DNA from: Phoronis ovalis
Taxonomy: Eukaryota; Phoronida; Phoronidae
Direction of reading: 5' to 3'
Assembly (NCBI GenBank): GCA_028565635.1
Contig: JAOXYB010031454.1
Location: forward strand, 1 to 14,607
Length of the DNA: 14,607 nt
Below, one piece after another: positions 8,201 through 14,607 of this stretch; position 1 is the stretch's first letter, and every line of letters begins with the position of its first letter. The position numbers and the translations under genes are program-made. The notes below the pieces were generated by a model. The model worked only from the letters and a program-made list of their open reading frames with translations, made no database searches and was not told where the DNA came from.

Positions 8201-10820
8201 ATTATTAAACAATGGGGCAAACCCACATTGTTGGTCAGCATGTAATTACGATACAGCAACTAATTGCATACTACATACGCCTCTTCATGCTGCGATTGCC
8301 AGTGGGGATTATGAGTGAGGAGTTTGTTGTATATCTGAGATTCCACGACTTGCAATTATTTATCTATTACGACCAGTCTTAACTGCTATTGATAATAGCA
8401 TTAAAACTCAGTCTCTGTTTCTTAATTTACCATTGACATTAAGTTATCAGTGACACTGTTGGAAAATACAGTAAGGGATCGAAAATGGCGGCTCTTAAAG
8501 GGTTAACATCTGAATTAAGTTTAATAAATAGGTACATCTTGCTATTGTTATGATAGATACAAAAGCACAGGGCAGATCACAGATATACTGATGAACGTGA
8601 TATTTTGTTGAGCGCACGAGTGCCAGTAAGCCTTTACAACTCGTAAAAACAAAACGCAAAAAGTGCCAACTTTTTCGATACCTTGACAATGGCTTCAGAT
8701 GGCTCCTATCAAGACTCAACTTTCAGCGACTACATGATTTAAAATTATTTGAAATATTTTGAAATTCCAGGTCATCGAGCAATAATTAACTTACAAGTGC
8801 ACAAATTGAAATTAGAATTACTCCCAGGGAACATTTTTCTTCTTTTATTTCAATCACAAAAAGTTCCAGCCACTTTTCGAAACCTTATTGCAGATGCTTC
8901 TACATTGCTAAAACTTAAACAAGTATTCTAACAAAAATATTATATTTTCAGTTGTATTAAAATATTGCTGGAAGTCAAGGAAAAAGCTGAAATTGAAGGA
9001 AATTGCCATGATGATACCTTATTGAATGTTGCTATAAATAGTCACCGGGTCAGATCGGACAAAGAATGCTTCGCTATTGATCAGTTGATCAAGTTTGGTG
9101 TTGATCCATGGACACTGATAGATTTCAACGGTGATGAGTGGTTTCGGCCTTTACTAGGATTGTCAGAAGATGATTATATTCCGATATGCATCTACCTCAA
9201 GCATAATCGTATTCCCGTATTGGTGACGGCATTACAGTGCAATTTTATTAATGCAGCAAGCATGTTACTGAAGTATGCTAAGCACAGTAACCCACGGAAG
9301 TATAGTGAAGAACAAAATTCATACGAGTTTCTTTGTCCCAGTTGTTGTATTTGTCCTAATGAATGCCCAGTAGTTTTCTTAAGTATGCTATTCTGGGGAG
9401 AGAATTTGGAAATATTGAAAACGATGTTAAAATCTGGATTGATAATCGACTACTATATACCTCAAGATAGGATAACAGGAAATTTGACATTGATTTTATC
9501 ACTGAGTAATCCATTTATGATCTTGGAACTCCTGAAGGCTGGGGCTGAAGTTGAGTCGATATTCAAAAGTAACAAACCTACGTTTAGGTAAATGTAATTT
9601 TCCTATCTTTAAAAAATAAATCCCTTTGGTATGATTCATGCTAGAAATGATAGGACGTTTTTTATGAATCAAAATGGAAAATCTATGAAGTAAAGTACAG
9701 AGAATAACCTTTTTTTATAAATTAGTTGCATTATTTTAAAGTGAAATTAGGAGAACTAAAACATGAACATGGGAAGTAATTATACACTATGATTACTAAT
9801 TGCATTAATCGAGAGATTAAAGTTTTAGTAGCAAAAGATAGAGCTCGCCTTGTAGTACTTTCATCAAATTCATAAAATGTTTCAATACAAACATTAGCAT
9901 AACATGACCAGAGAGTGTACTGTAGTTATATCTTGAAAATTAACAAACAATAAGTTCCTGATTGCTTCATCTTGTACTTTTTGCTAGCAGTATGGACTTG
10001 TTGAAATCATTGAGCAAACTTCTGAATACACCAACTTACCAAGAGTACCTCCAAGACACCGCTCGTAAGCAGAATATCCCATGGTGGACACATGCAGCCA
10101 TTGTACGGTTGCTTCTGGAATTTTGTGGGAATGTCAGTCTTGATCCAGGCATCGAAACGGCGGTTAAAAAAGAGGAGTGGAGAAAACTGCGACAGATAAC
10201 AGGTTGATGCTACCTCTGTATTTGATAAAAATGTTGTCATGCGCTAACTCTTAATTGTGTTAGGGTGATGTGTAGGTAGTTCAGATGGAACCAACAGCTG
10301 TTGCTTGCATTTTTATCTGTCTGTCTATTACATTGAAAAACAGAAAAATTTATGAAACCTTGCTTAATAAAAATTAATTAAGGATCTGATATAAGTTGGG
10401 TAAGGATAAATAAATGTGATATGCAAAACTATTTATTTTCAAAGTCGTGTCATAATAAATTCAAGCATTGTTTAAAAAGTGCAAAATTCTGGCAAAGTGG
10501 TAACCTTTAGCAATATTTGTGCGAACTCGACTAATTAACTTTACTTTTTAATAATTATCAATTAGATCCATTACCGTTTGAAGTCTTGTCAAACCGGTCA
10601 ACACAATTCAAGGTTATTTTAATAAAAAGGAACATGTTTTGACAATTTTTTAGGTACATCAAGAACCTTACTGCATTTAGCAAGACTAAAGGTCCGTCAA
10701 AGTCTGGGAACTTTACGACTTCGCACAGATGAATACGTTGCAACATTAAACATTCCAGAGCATTGCCAGTCATATTTGTTGTACCAAGATCTGGATTACA
10801 ATAAACTTGAGAAACTTTAG
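2138..10820 (+). CDS. ASB3: Ankyrin repeat and SOCS box protein (ASB3-like), 11 exons, 5' end not identified
   Basis: Joined exons: 2138-2236, 3247-3399, 4145-4399, 5535-5633, 6452-6604, 7464-7616, 7832-7996, 8110-8314, 8952-9587, 9991-10202 and 10654-10820. All junctions are in phase and give 765 residues plus a stop. Many units carry the ankyrin pattern (TPLHxA, then LLxxGA), and the last exon is a SOCS box. Known of the family: the ankyrin stack binds a substrate, and the SOCS box recruits Elongin B/C and Cullin 5 for ubiquitination in the cytosol. From memory, the C-terminal half aligns best with vertebrate ASB3, which is about 518 residues. The extra length here comes largely from a duplicated three-exon cassette. 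The first residue seen is incomplete (phase 1), so at least one 5' exon is missing. Family assignment is firm; orthology to ASB3 rather than another ASB is likely but needs a tree. Confidence 0.85.
2345..2404. repeat. Perfect 30-bp direct tandem duplication at the left end of a MITE
   Basis: The 30 bases at 2345-2374 recur exactly at 2375-2404, each starting CTATTGAGTGCCTG. The unit contains the 8-bp target-site sequence ATTGAGTG and the outer part of the MITE's left inverted repeat. It is exact, hence recent or gene-converted. Confidence 0.9.
2385..2771. mobile_element. MITE family 1, with 8-bp target-site duplication
   Basis: The left end is CCTGTGGGGTATTCAAG. The right end, reverse-complemented, is CCTGGGGGGGTATTCAAG, an 18-bp terminal inverted repeat. 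Both sides are flanked by ATTGAGTG (2377-2384 and 2772-2779). The 387-bp body is built of repeated GGTAGCAATCCAAATTTT-type units. There is no transposase frame, so it is non-autonomous. An 8-bp target duplication fits the hAT superfamily, though other 8-bp duplicators are possible. It sits in the A-B intron of the ASB gene, and a second copy starts at 14511. Confidence 0.8.
2780..3246. other. Rest of intron A-B
   Basis: AT-rich intron sequence without recognised exons. The open frame at 2901-3101 has no ankyrin or other motif and no splice support. Confidence 0.5.
3247..3399 (+). CDS. ASB3: ASB exon B (ankyrin repeats, cassette 1)
   Basis: The acceptor is ttttttttag and the donor G|gtaaga. 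The exon is 153 nt, phase 1 to phase 1. It encodes VTDVNVQCYEGKTPLYLAAS, then GCVQLLLLHKALP and RNTPLHV: one full repeat plus the first helix of the next. The join to A gives LLEQ-D-VTDVN, which keeps the ankyrin register. The join to C gives TPLHV-A-VENKHLECA, also in register. The intron between A and B carries a MITE (2385-2771). Exon B' at 6452 has the same length and borders. Confidence 0.87.
3400..4144. other. Intron B-C
   Basis: A 745-bp intron between exons B and C. Nothing recognisable beyond AT-rich runs. The counterpart intron B'-C' (6605-7463) is 859 bp and shares the first bases (gtaaga). Confidence 0.6.
4145..4399 (+). CDS. ASB3: ASB exon C (ankyrin repeats, cassette 1, long form)
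   Basis: The acceptor is caatttttcag and the donor G|gtaatc. The exon is 255 nt, phase 1 to phase 1. It encodes VENKHLECARTLMDN, VADINARN, SAPIHIACKHGCVDMVQLLV, TTPLPLAADLNYDN and FFITAAIHPG, which amounts to about two and a half ankyrin units. Compared with C' at 7464, it has 34 extra codons in the middle, about one ankyrin repeat. Past the donor, the frame runs on for only a few codons to a TAA at 4417-4419. Intron retention would therefore truncate the protein. Confidence 0.87.
4483..4671. mobile_element. MITE family 2, 189 bp, with 6-bp target-site duplication
   Basis: The left end is GAGGGAGGTAGGGTA. The right end, reverse-complemented, is GAGGGCTATAGGGGG, an imperfect inverted repeat. 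Direct copies of AATAAT flank it (4477-4482 and 4672-4677). Inside, CTCGCACTTAAA occurs twice, with further CTCGCTGCTCGC motifs. No coding frame. It lies in the C-A' intron. Confidence 0.65.
4793..4946 (+). mobile_element. Partial copy of MITE family 3
   Basis: TATGAAAAATAACTT, then GATTATGTAATCAGTAAGG and GACCATCTTGGGTAAAA, match the left arm of the element at 11997. The similarity continues through TTTCAAAAC and CAGATACTAAAG. The right arm is missing, so it is truncated. CATGTATTTCAAA is repeated twice within it. Confidence 0.65.
4947..5534. other. Rest of intron C-A'
   Basis: No exon or repeat could be supported here. It is ordinary AT-rich intron ending in the attattttacag acceptor of A'. 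Confidence 0.55.
5535..5633 (+). CDS. ASB3: ASB exon A' (ankyrin repeat, cassette 2)
   Basis: The acceptor is attattttacag and the donor G|gtatta. The exon is 99 nt, phase 1 to phase 1. It encodes CSINVQDNTGWYPIHYAANI and then GCLKILLLQ. It matches exon A in length, phase, the INVQDNxGWYPIHxAA core and even the first intron bases (gtatta). The splice from C gives AAIHPG-V-CSINVQDN, in ankyrin register. No start codon was found in this exon, because it opens by splicing. Confidence 0.87.
5634..6451. other. Intron A'-B'
   Basis: An 818-bp intron. It starts gtatta like intron A-B but lacks the MITE found there. No further structure recognised. Confidence 0.6.
6452..6604 (+). CDS. ASB3: ASB exon B' (ankyrin repeats, cassette 2)
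   Basis: The acceptor is tttttgttttcag and the donor G|gtaaga. The exon is 153 nt, phase 1 to phase 1. It encodes TADVNLRCCDLLTPLHLAAI, then ADCVQFLLENKGDPKLVDK and NTPLHS. The repeat match is very clean: TPLHLAA, LLENKGDP, TPLH. It is homologous to exon B, with the same length and the same first intron bases. Splicing from A' gives LLLQ-G-TADVN, and splicing to C' gives TPLHS-A-VMNKHL. Confidence 0.9.
6605..7463. other. Intron B'-C'
   Basis: An 859-bp intron. The open frame at 7028-7210 has no ankyrin pattern and no splice support. Nothing else seen. Confidence 0.6.
7464..7616 (+). CDS. ASB3: ASB exon C' (ankyrin repeats, cassette 2, short form)
   Basis: The acceptor is cactgtttcag and the donor G|gtaaca. 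The exon is 153 nt, phase 1 to phase 1. It encodes VMNKHLRSTKILLDAGANIA, then RTSIHCASNHKECLEILIDA and AKKN. It aligns with exon C at both ends (VENKHL/VMNKHL and FFITAA/ILIDAA), but the middle is shorter by 34 codons, about one ankyrin repeat. The loss keeps frame. As in C, the reading frame stops soon after the donor (TGA at 7637-7639), and the sequence just past the donor still resembles that after C. Confidence 0.87.
7832..7996 (+). CDS. ASB3: ASB exon D (divergent ankyrin-like exon, possibly a cassette exon)
   Basis: The acceptor is tttgtgatgtctgtag and the donor AA|gtaaga is near perfect. The exon is 165 nt, phase 1 at both ends, so it can be included or skipped without a frameshift. 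It encodes STFVKLLIKFHDIN, FQRAIKFAKLKLIVSYN and IDNKSGKTLLQQI, a degenerate ankyrin pattern (LLxxxxDIN, AIKFxxLKLI, GKTLL). Skipping it would join C' straight to E (AAKKN-G-LSYLI), dropping the first helix expected before LSYLI. Including it supplies a short version of that helix. I infer it is real from splice sites, phase and pattern together. Transcript reads would decide. Confidence 0.62.
8110..8314 (+). CDS. ASB3: ASB exon E (ankyrin repeats, ASB3-like core)
   Basis: The acceptor is tttatattttag and the donor TATGA|gtgagg. It enters in phase 1 and leaves in phase 2. It encodes LSYLIDTGATFGLTPLFMSA, GNKECVTLLLNNGANP, a loop rich in C and N (CWSACNYDTATNC), and HTPLHAAIASGDY. From memory, vertebrate ASB3 has the same order: LSILISSGA, TPLFIAAQEGHTKCVELLL, then a longer loop before PIHAAA. 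This is the best evidence for ASB3 among the ASB proteins. Spliced to F, it gives ASGDY-D-CIKILL, completing the repeat. Confidence 0.88.
8315..8951. other. Intron E-F
   Basis: A 637-bp intron. An open frame at 8749-8931 ends close to the F acceptor but shows no ankyrin signature and no matching phase, so I treat it as intron. Confidence 0.55.
8952..9587 (+). CDS. ASB3: ASB exon F (degenerate ankyrin repeats with a cysteine cluster)
   Basis: The acceptor is atattttcag and the donor TTTAG|gtaaat. The 636-nt exon is phase 2 to phase 2. It begins CIKILLEVKEKAEIEG and continues with degenerate repeat elements: LLNVAINSHR, IDQLIKFGVDPW, VTALQCNFINAASMLLKYAK, ILKTMLKSG and MILELLKAGAEV. This fits the C-terminal half of ASB3, where the repeats lose the TPLH signature. 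The segment CPSCCICPNEC (9334-9366) packs five cysteines into eleven residues and is not something I recall in vertebrate ASB3. The open frame extends upstream only to the acceptor. The apparent TTG or ATG starts inside are not true starts. Confidence 0.88.
9588..9990. other. Intron F-G
   Basis: A 403-bp phase-2 intron from gtaaat to gctagcag. No internal feature seen. Confidence 0.7.
9991..10202 (+). CDS. ASB3: ASB exon G (linker and last ankyrin-like unit before the SOCS box)
   Basis: The acceptor is ctttttgctagcag and the donor ACAG|gttgat, which is weaker than the others. It enters in phase 2 and leaves in phase 1. It encodes MDLLKSLSKLLNTPTYQEYL, then WWTHAAIVRLLLEFCGNVSL and EEWRKLRQIT. 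The IVRLLLEFCGN segment looks like the second helix of a terminal ankyrin unit. The rest is an alpha-rich linker comparable in place to the region of ASB proteins just before the SOCS box. The methionine at 9992 follows the acceptor and is internal. Confidence 0.85.
10203..10653. other. Intron G-H
   Basis: A 451-bp phase-1 intron from gttgat to tttttag. No internal feature seen. Confidence 0.7.
10654..10820 (+). CDS. ASB3: ASB exon H: SOCS box and C-terminus
   Basis: The acceptor is acaattttttag, entry is phase 1, and the stop is TAG at 10818-10820. It encodes SRTLLHLARLKVRQSLG, LRTDEYVATLNIP, SYLLYQDLDY and a short charged tail. The pattern is the SOCS box: a BC-box helix for Elongin C, then the Cul5 box and the closing YLLY. 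From memory, ASB3 has LTHLCRLEIRSSL, LRSDSYISQLPLP and YLLYEDV at the same places, a close match including the LRxDxY spacer. Two departures: the BC-box cysteine is alanine (HLARL), and the Cul5-box LPLP reads LNIP. Whether it still binds Elongin C or Cullin 5 is open. Confidence 0.92.
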
Positions 10821-10847
10821 AAGAGGATATTATAATGTCACTCGTTA

Positions 10848-11135
10848 ATTAAATTTTAAGTGAAAGTTATATATTCCTTTTCAAACGAGATCCGTCAGCA
10901 TGTTGCCATGTAGCTAAGACTCGTGAACTCACAGGGACATGTAAGATCATCATTGTGTCTGTATGGTCATCATTTCTGTAGTTGTTGTTTCCAATAATGT
11001 CATAGTCCTTATTATTGTCGATGCATTCTAGATGGCTGATGATGATATCAAGAGTCTCGGCACATGAGTGCATTCTTGAAAATATTTAAAATTAACGGTA
11101 GTGCTTAGTGTGATCATGCAAAATTCATAAATAAA
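10848..11135 (+). promoter_or_regulatory. Candidate polyadenylation signals of the ASB gene
   Basis: The variant ATTAAA lies at 10848-10853, 28 bases past the stop. A canonical AATAAA lies at 11130-11135, giving a 3' UTR of about 330 bases. Both are common by chance in AT-rich DNA. I favour the second because it is canonical and followed by a TGTG-containing stretch. Confidence 0.4.
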
Positions 11136-11996
11136 TGCAATACTGTGACAGTGGATTGAATGCTGATTCTAACATTTTTTCTGAACTTCAAAACCTATCC
11201 ATATTACTCAAATCTCTGTTCCATTTTTGTCTAAGATTAAGTTTAATGTATACCATGAAAAGCTTGCACTCAAGTAAGGCCAACACAGTGAGAGACAGGT
11301 TGAACAAAAACACTTTGTGTTCATTTGATGTCAAACTACGTAACCATGATTTATCACTGTTATCATTTCTACCTGAGCATGATAATTAGTTCAGCCGATG
11401 ATTAATTTTTAGAAACTTAATTTACACCTTATTTGCTATCTTTAACTCATCAATGTGTTTTTGTGAAGGATTGGAGACCTTATGAGATATATTGTTGTTT
11501 TGCAGGACCTGTTTGTATTAATCGAGATCTATACATTTTGTTTTGTTATTATCATATTTTGAAATGTTCCAATGTGTTGTTGTGGTGATAACAACACTAC
11601 TTTCGTGGCAAGTGCCCAAGTTGTGTTATAGAGGTGTGCAGCTTTCTTATTACAGTGAAACCTTTTAGGTGGGAGGCATGGGTCTAATTGACAGGACAAC
11701 ACAAAGTAAGGAGGTGTTTATCAGGGATGCTTTGTGTATCAGTGGTTTTTCCTCTCGAACTGTGTTTTCAGGTGAGATGTGTACTATACAGCACCTGATA
11801 CGAAGATGTAAATTAAAAGTACTATTATTACTGGTTAAACGTATCATTGATGAAATACATGTGAATTAAAGTGGCTAGTCCCATTCGGATAACTTATTCG
11901 CAATTTATACTTTGAGGTTATATTTGGCATAGTTAAATAAATTAAACGACAGACTAATAAAGGTGTTTTTAGAAACTAAGGTACTAATGTACGGAT
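11136..11996. other. Downstream intergenic or 3' UTR sequence
   Basis: There are open frames on both strands but none with recognisable motifs or splice context. A perfect 8-bp inverted repeat, GTGTTGTT (11574-11581) and AACAACAC (11590-11597), has an 8-base loop. Another AATAAA occurs near 11936. Confidence 0.5.
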
Positions 11997-12283
11997 TATG
12001 AGAAATTACTTTACTTGTCTCTCACATGATTATGTAATTAGCAAGGAGACCATTTTGGATAAAAACTCATTTTTTTCAAAACACTTAACATCAAAAAATA
12101 CAAGTTGAACATCTCTACAGACACAAAGTTGGATTTTAAAGGACAACAACTTTCGAATAAAGCGACAATTTTTAAAAGTTTCAGCTGTGGTACTTTTTTA
12201 AAAATTGTCTTCTCAAAAAAGCAAGTTTTCACCCAAAATGGTGCCCTTGCAGATTACACAATCAGATAAAGTAACTTTTCATA
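11997..12283. mobile_element. MITE family 3, complete fold-back element
   Basis: The left arm reads TATGAGAAATTACTTTA, then GATTATGTAATTAGCAAGG and CCATTTTGG. The right arm, reverse-complemented, reads TATGAAAAGTTACTTTA, then GATTGTGTAATCTGCAAGG and CCATTTTGGG. The inverted arms are about 60 bp. A TA at each border fits a TA target duplication, as in Tc1/mariner-type MITEs. There is no coding capacity. A truncated relative lies at 4793-4946. Confidence 0.75.
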
Positions 12284-12411
12284 GTCTTCAAGTTCTCAGT
12301 TCTCGCTACTTAAAAGTGCTGTGTTGGTTTGTCGGAATTATCTAAAGAATTTCACTTTTGAGACACTGTTTGCTAATACAAATTTAAGGTTCATTAATTA
12401 TACACCTTTTT

Positions 12412-12440
12412 TATGCCCATCCACATAGTGCCTGGGCATA
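12412..12440. repeat. Inverted repeat TATGCCCA / TGGGCATA
   Basis: Perfect 8-bp arms at 12412-12419 and 12433-12440 with a 13-base loop, following a T run. They may mark the end of an interspersed element that continues into the repeat at 12612. A GTCGTCGACGTCG-type palindromic stretch follows near 12467. Confidence 0.55.
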
Positions 12441-12611
12441 TATAGTTGTAGCCTAGGCATGGTTGTCGTCGACGTCGTTGTAACACTTGTTTGTCTGGAA
12501 TTACAGCTTCGGTCACTTACAATTTTAACCTTGGTTACTTCCAATCTGGCCAACTGGTAGCCATGTTTGTTCTCGAGATCAGGACACGTCATGTTGTGCA
12601 TCTATATAGCC

Positions 12612-12704
12612 GCAAAGATAAAGCACTGCTTGGACAATTCAAAGGTGGTTATAAGAAAGCCATAAGTTGGTGGGTGTAATATAGGCTAGGCGACATCTTA
12701 AAAT
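12612..12704. repeat. Diverged direct repeat, copy 1
   Basis: Segments CAATTCAAAGGTGGTT, CATAAGTTGGTGGG and CGACATCTTAAAATG correspond in order to those of copy 2 at 12895-12990. It is about 93 bp and roughly three quarters identical by eye. Likely two members of an old interspersed family, or a local duplication 285 bp apart. Confidence 0.6.
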
Positions 12705-12894
12705 GACTTTGGGAAGTAGTTCAAATGCCGATCCGAATGTTTGACAAATTTTGTTTTGCATGACACTTTCTTTGTCTTGCAATAACTGCTGGAGTTTTTA
12801 CCTTATCAGCTTCATATTTAGTACAGGATGAGTGCAGGTCAATTATAGTTTTGACCTTGATTTTTTTCCAATATGGCTAGTAATTCCCCTTTTG

Positions 12895-12990
12895 AGAAAG
12901 ATGAAGCGCTGATTGGTCAATTCAAAAATGGTTCAAGGAAGGACATAAGTTATGGGGCGTATTAGCTAGGTTAGGTGACATTTTAAAATG
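12895..12990. repeat. Diverged direct repeat, copy 2
   Basis: Segments CAATTCAAAAATGGTT, CATAAGTTATGGGG and TGACATTTTAAAATG match copy 1 at 12612-12704 in order. There is no coding sense in either copy. Confidence 0.6.
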
Positions 12991-13435
12991 GAACCATTTC
13001 AGAAATTACACTGCCCAGATACAAATCAGGACTACAAACCACAATATGGTGTAACCCTGGGGATGTCGGATGAGCATTAGACATGACAAATGTCTTTAGA
13101 TAAAGTATAAAATTTGTGGTTGTTGCATTGAACAAAATGACTATCTCATTTAAGTATAGTGGTGGTAACATATGGCTTAACGTCTCAGCAAAGCGTTTTG
13201 GTTGTATTCCATTACACACCTTTGCCTTTAATAATTTTGTTTGTATTTCCTTGGTAACTGTTTCCTTAAAAAGTTTTAAATAATGTCAGAAGTATGACCG
13301 AAATAATTGCTTTGTTTTCACTAATTTTCCTGAAAATTTGAAATAAAATTATTACAGGCAAAAACAAGCAAATAAATCAATAAAACGGTGAAAACCGTTT
13401 ATAAAATGATTTTTGATCATCAGTAAAAAATAACG
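12991..13435. other. Intergenic sequence with a small hairpin
   Basis: No gene seen. A perfect 7-bp hairpin, AAACGGT (13383-13389) and ACCGTTT (13394-13400), has a GAAA loop. It is probably fortuitous. Confidence 0.45.
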
Positions 13436-13515
13436 TTTTTTTTTTAAATTGCATATTGCGTGGGTCGAACCCCAATGTCTTGGATGCAGGGAGTCTGTTA
13501 CACTATAGGGACTTA
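13436..13515 (-). repeat. Candidate tRNA-like retroposon relic
   Basis: On the minus strand, TAGTGTAACAG (13505-13495) fits the Pol III A box TRGYNNARNNG fully. GGTTCGACCC (13471-13462) fits the B box GGTTCGANTCC except one base. An A10 run (T10 on the plus strand, 13436-13445) lies just past the B box, like a retroposon tail. The A-B spacing, about 34, is shorter than in a real tRNA. The acceptor stem does not pair, so it is not a functional tRNA. Confidence 0.35.
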
Positions 13516-14510
13516 TAATTAGGCCAAGGTTGTATTGGGTGTTGCGAAAAATAGGGGCTTCTGTGTGGAATTCATTATCCTTATTTGTACAAAGATAAAT
13601 GAAAAAAATGGGACTTTTCTAGCAATGCGTGACACTTCATGACGAAATACATATATATGTTCCCCGGCAATGGGGGTATATTTTGGAAAGCAATCGTTGG
13701 TGCACGAGAGTATGAACACACAGAGGTTATGAGGCGCCCTCATGCGGTCACATTCACCACTCAGATCTCTTCGGAGGATCCCGAAATTAAGATGCGGCTC
13801 TTCAAAAGCTAACTAATAAAGTAAGACCTTGTTATTCTTTGTTCGTTCGGCTATCTGTAACAAAATAGATATTCGTCCACATATACCTGTTAAGCATCAC
13901 AGATTCGCATTGTGTGAATTTTTGTGATCCGACACGTGAACCACTGCTTTTGAGTTTTGTTAAATTATATTATTATATAATTTTGCGGAGAATGGAGGTA
14001 ATTATGTAGTCAGTTGACGCTTTCTCACGATTTTACAATGTGTCAGTGGCTGCAGCCCCAAGAATGTGGTCACTTATGTTGAGTAGAGCAAGTTAAGTTT
14101 TATATATCCTAGGTTTAGGACATCATAGACACACTCACATAGTACATAGTCTGCATGCATGTAACTAATATGTTTACCTCATTCCTTTTCCTATTTTCTT
14201 TTCGACTAACTTTTACAAAGAAATTATTAACCTTAAACCATGTCAGCACCCAAATCAGTTAAACAACAAACATACTTTGCAATATAATCCGACATTTAGT
14301 AGAATACTAGTCCTAGCTTTATGACCGTAGGGTCATAGCGGCCCAGACAGTTTAAAAACCCGAGTAGAAGTTGGCCTCTTTCAAAAACACTCACCGTGTG
14401 TCAAAAAATTCAAAGCTATATTGTTGCCTTCTTTGTCTATGATACTACTTCTTCTGTTTTCTGTCACTTTAAGCTCGATTAGTACTCCTTGACTCCTCAA
14501 GGTGACTTTA
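13516..14510. other. Intergenic sequence, right side
   Basis: No supported gene. It includes a weak 5S-rRNA-like stretch (13743-13800) and a 7-bp hairpin TATGACC (14320-14326) / GGTCATA (14331-14337). The rest is AT-rich without structure I recognise. Confidence 0.5.
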
Positions 14511-14607
14511 GCCCCGGGGGGTACTCAATGTTTTTTGACTATGGGGATGTGCCGCGGAACCCAATCCAAAATTTTAGCTTGTGGTAGCAAACCCAATCCA
14601 AATTTTT
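14511..14607 (+). mobile_element. Second copy of MITE family 1, cut by the window edge
   Basis: It begins GCCCCGGGGGGTACTCAATG, then runs TTTTTTGACTATGGGGAT, AACCCAATCCAAAATTTTAG and CTTGTGGTAGCAAACCCAAT, in the same order and orientation as 2385 onward. Only the left end is visible. Confidence 0.85.

Noticed and set aside
8749-8931. Possible exon between E and F
   Set aside because: It is open for 60 codons but has no ankyrin signature, and E (phase 2 out) joins F (phase 2 in) directly to complete a repeat, leaving no need for it.
8965-9591. Longest open frame read as a stand-alone 208-residue gene
   Set aside because: It opens at a splice acceptor (8950-8951), closes just past a consensus donor, and completes ankyrin repeats only when joined to exons E and G.
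10007-10240. Minus-strand open frame of 77 codons
   Set aside because: It is antisense to exon G and has no motif of its own.
11135-11389. Possible small protein downstream of the ASB gene
   Set aside because: No recognisable motif, no splice or promoter context, and its start overlaps a likely polyadenylation signal; open frames this long are expected by chance.
12491-12679. Possible coding frame over the 12612 repeat
   Set aside because: The homologous repeat at 12895 does not keep the frame, so the repeat is not under coding constraint.

Overview
This window looks like AT-rich nuclear DNA from an invertebrate animal. It has no dense prokaryotic-style coding. Short open stretches are bounded by consensus splice sites (pyrimidine-rich tract plus AG, then GTAAGA or GTATTA), they join in phase, and the introns carry small inverted-repeat transposons and simple repeats. 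I cannot name the species.

The one gene I can support runs on the plus strand, from about 2138 (or earlier) to the stop at 10818-10820. Eleven exons join in a single frame and encode at least 765 residues: a long stack of ankyrin repeats ending in a C-terminal SOCS box. It therefore belongs to the ASB family (ankyrin repeat and SOCS box proteins, substrate receptors of Elongin B/C-Cullin 5 ubiquitin ligases). From memory, the last exons resemble ASB3 best. The true first exon was not identified and may lie upstream.

The most striking feature is the gene's architecture. Three consecutive exons (A 99 nt, B 153 nt, C 255 nt) are followed 3.2-3.4 kb downstream by a homologous trio (A' 99 nt, B' 153 nt, C' 153 nt). 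Homologous exons share the same phase-1 borders and similar splice junctions. C' lacks 34 codons relative to C, about one ankyrin repeat. Upstream, at about 1290-1434 and 1604-1675, lie two ankyrin-like exon relics. One contains an in-frame TGA and the other has GC in place of the GT donor. They look like a decayed earlier copy of the cassette. After C' come a symmetric exon D with weak ankyrin similarity, exon E (clear ASB3-like repeats), the long exon F with a dense cysteine cluster, exon G, and the SOCS-box exon H. In the SOCS box, the BC-box cysteine is replaced by alanine and the Cul5-box LPxP reads LNIP.

The rest is non-coding. It includes a 30-bp minisatellite near 739-890 and three families of MITE-like elements: 2385-2771 with an 8-bp target duplication and a second copy entering the right edge; 4483-4671 with a 6-bp duplication; and 11997-12283, a TA-flanked fold-back with a partial copy at 4793-4946. 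There is also a diverged repeat pair at 12612/12895 and two weak Pol III-like relics near 13436-13515 and 13743-13800. I see no rRNA gene, intact tRNA gene, CRISPR array or viral gene.
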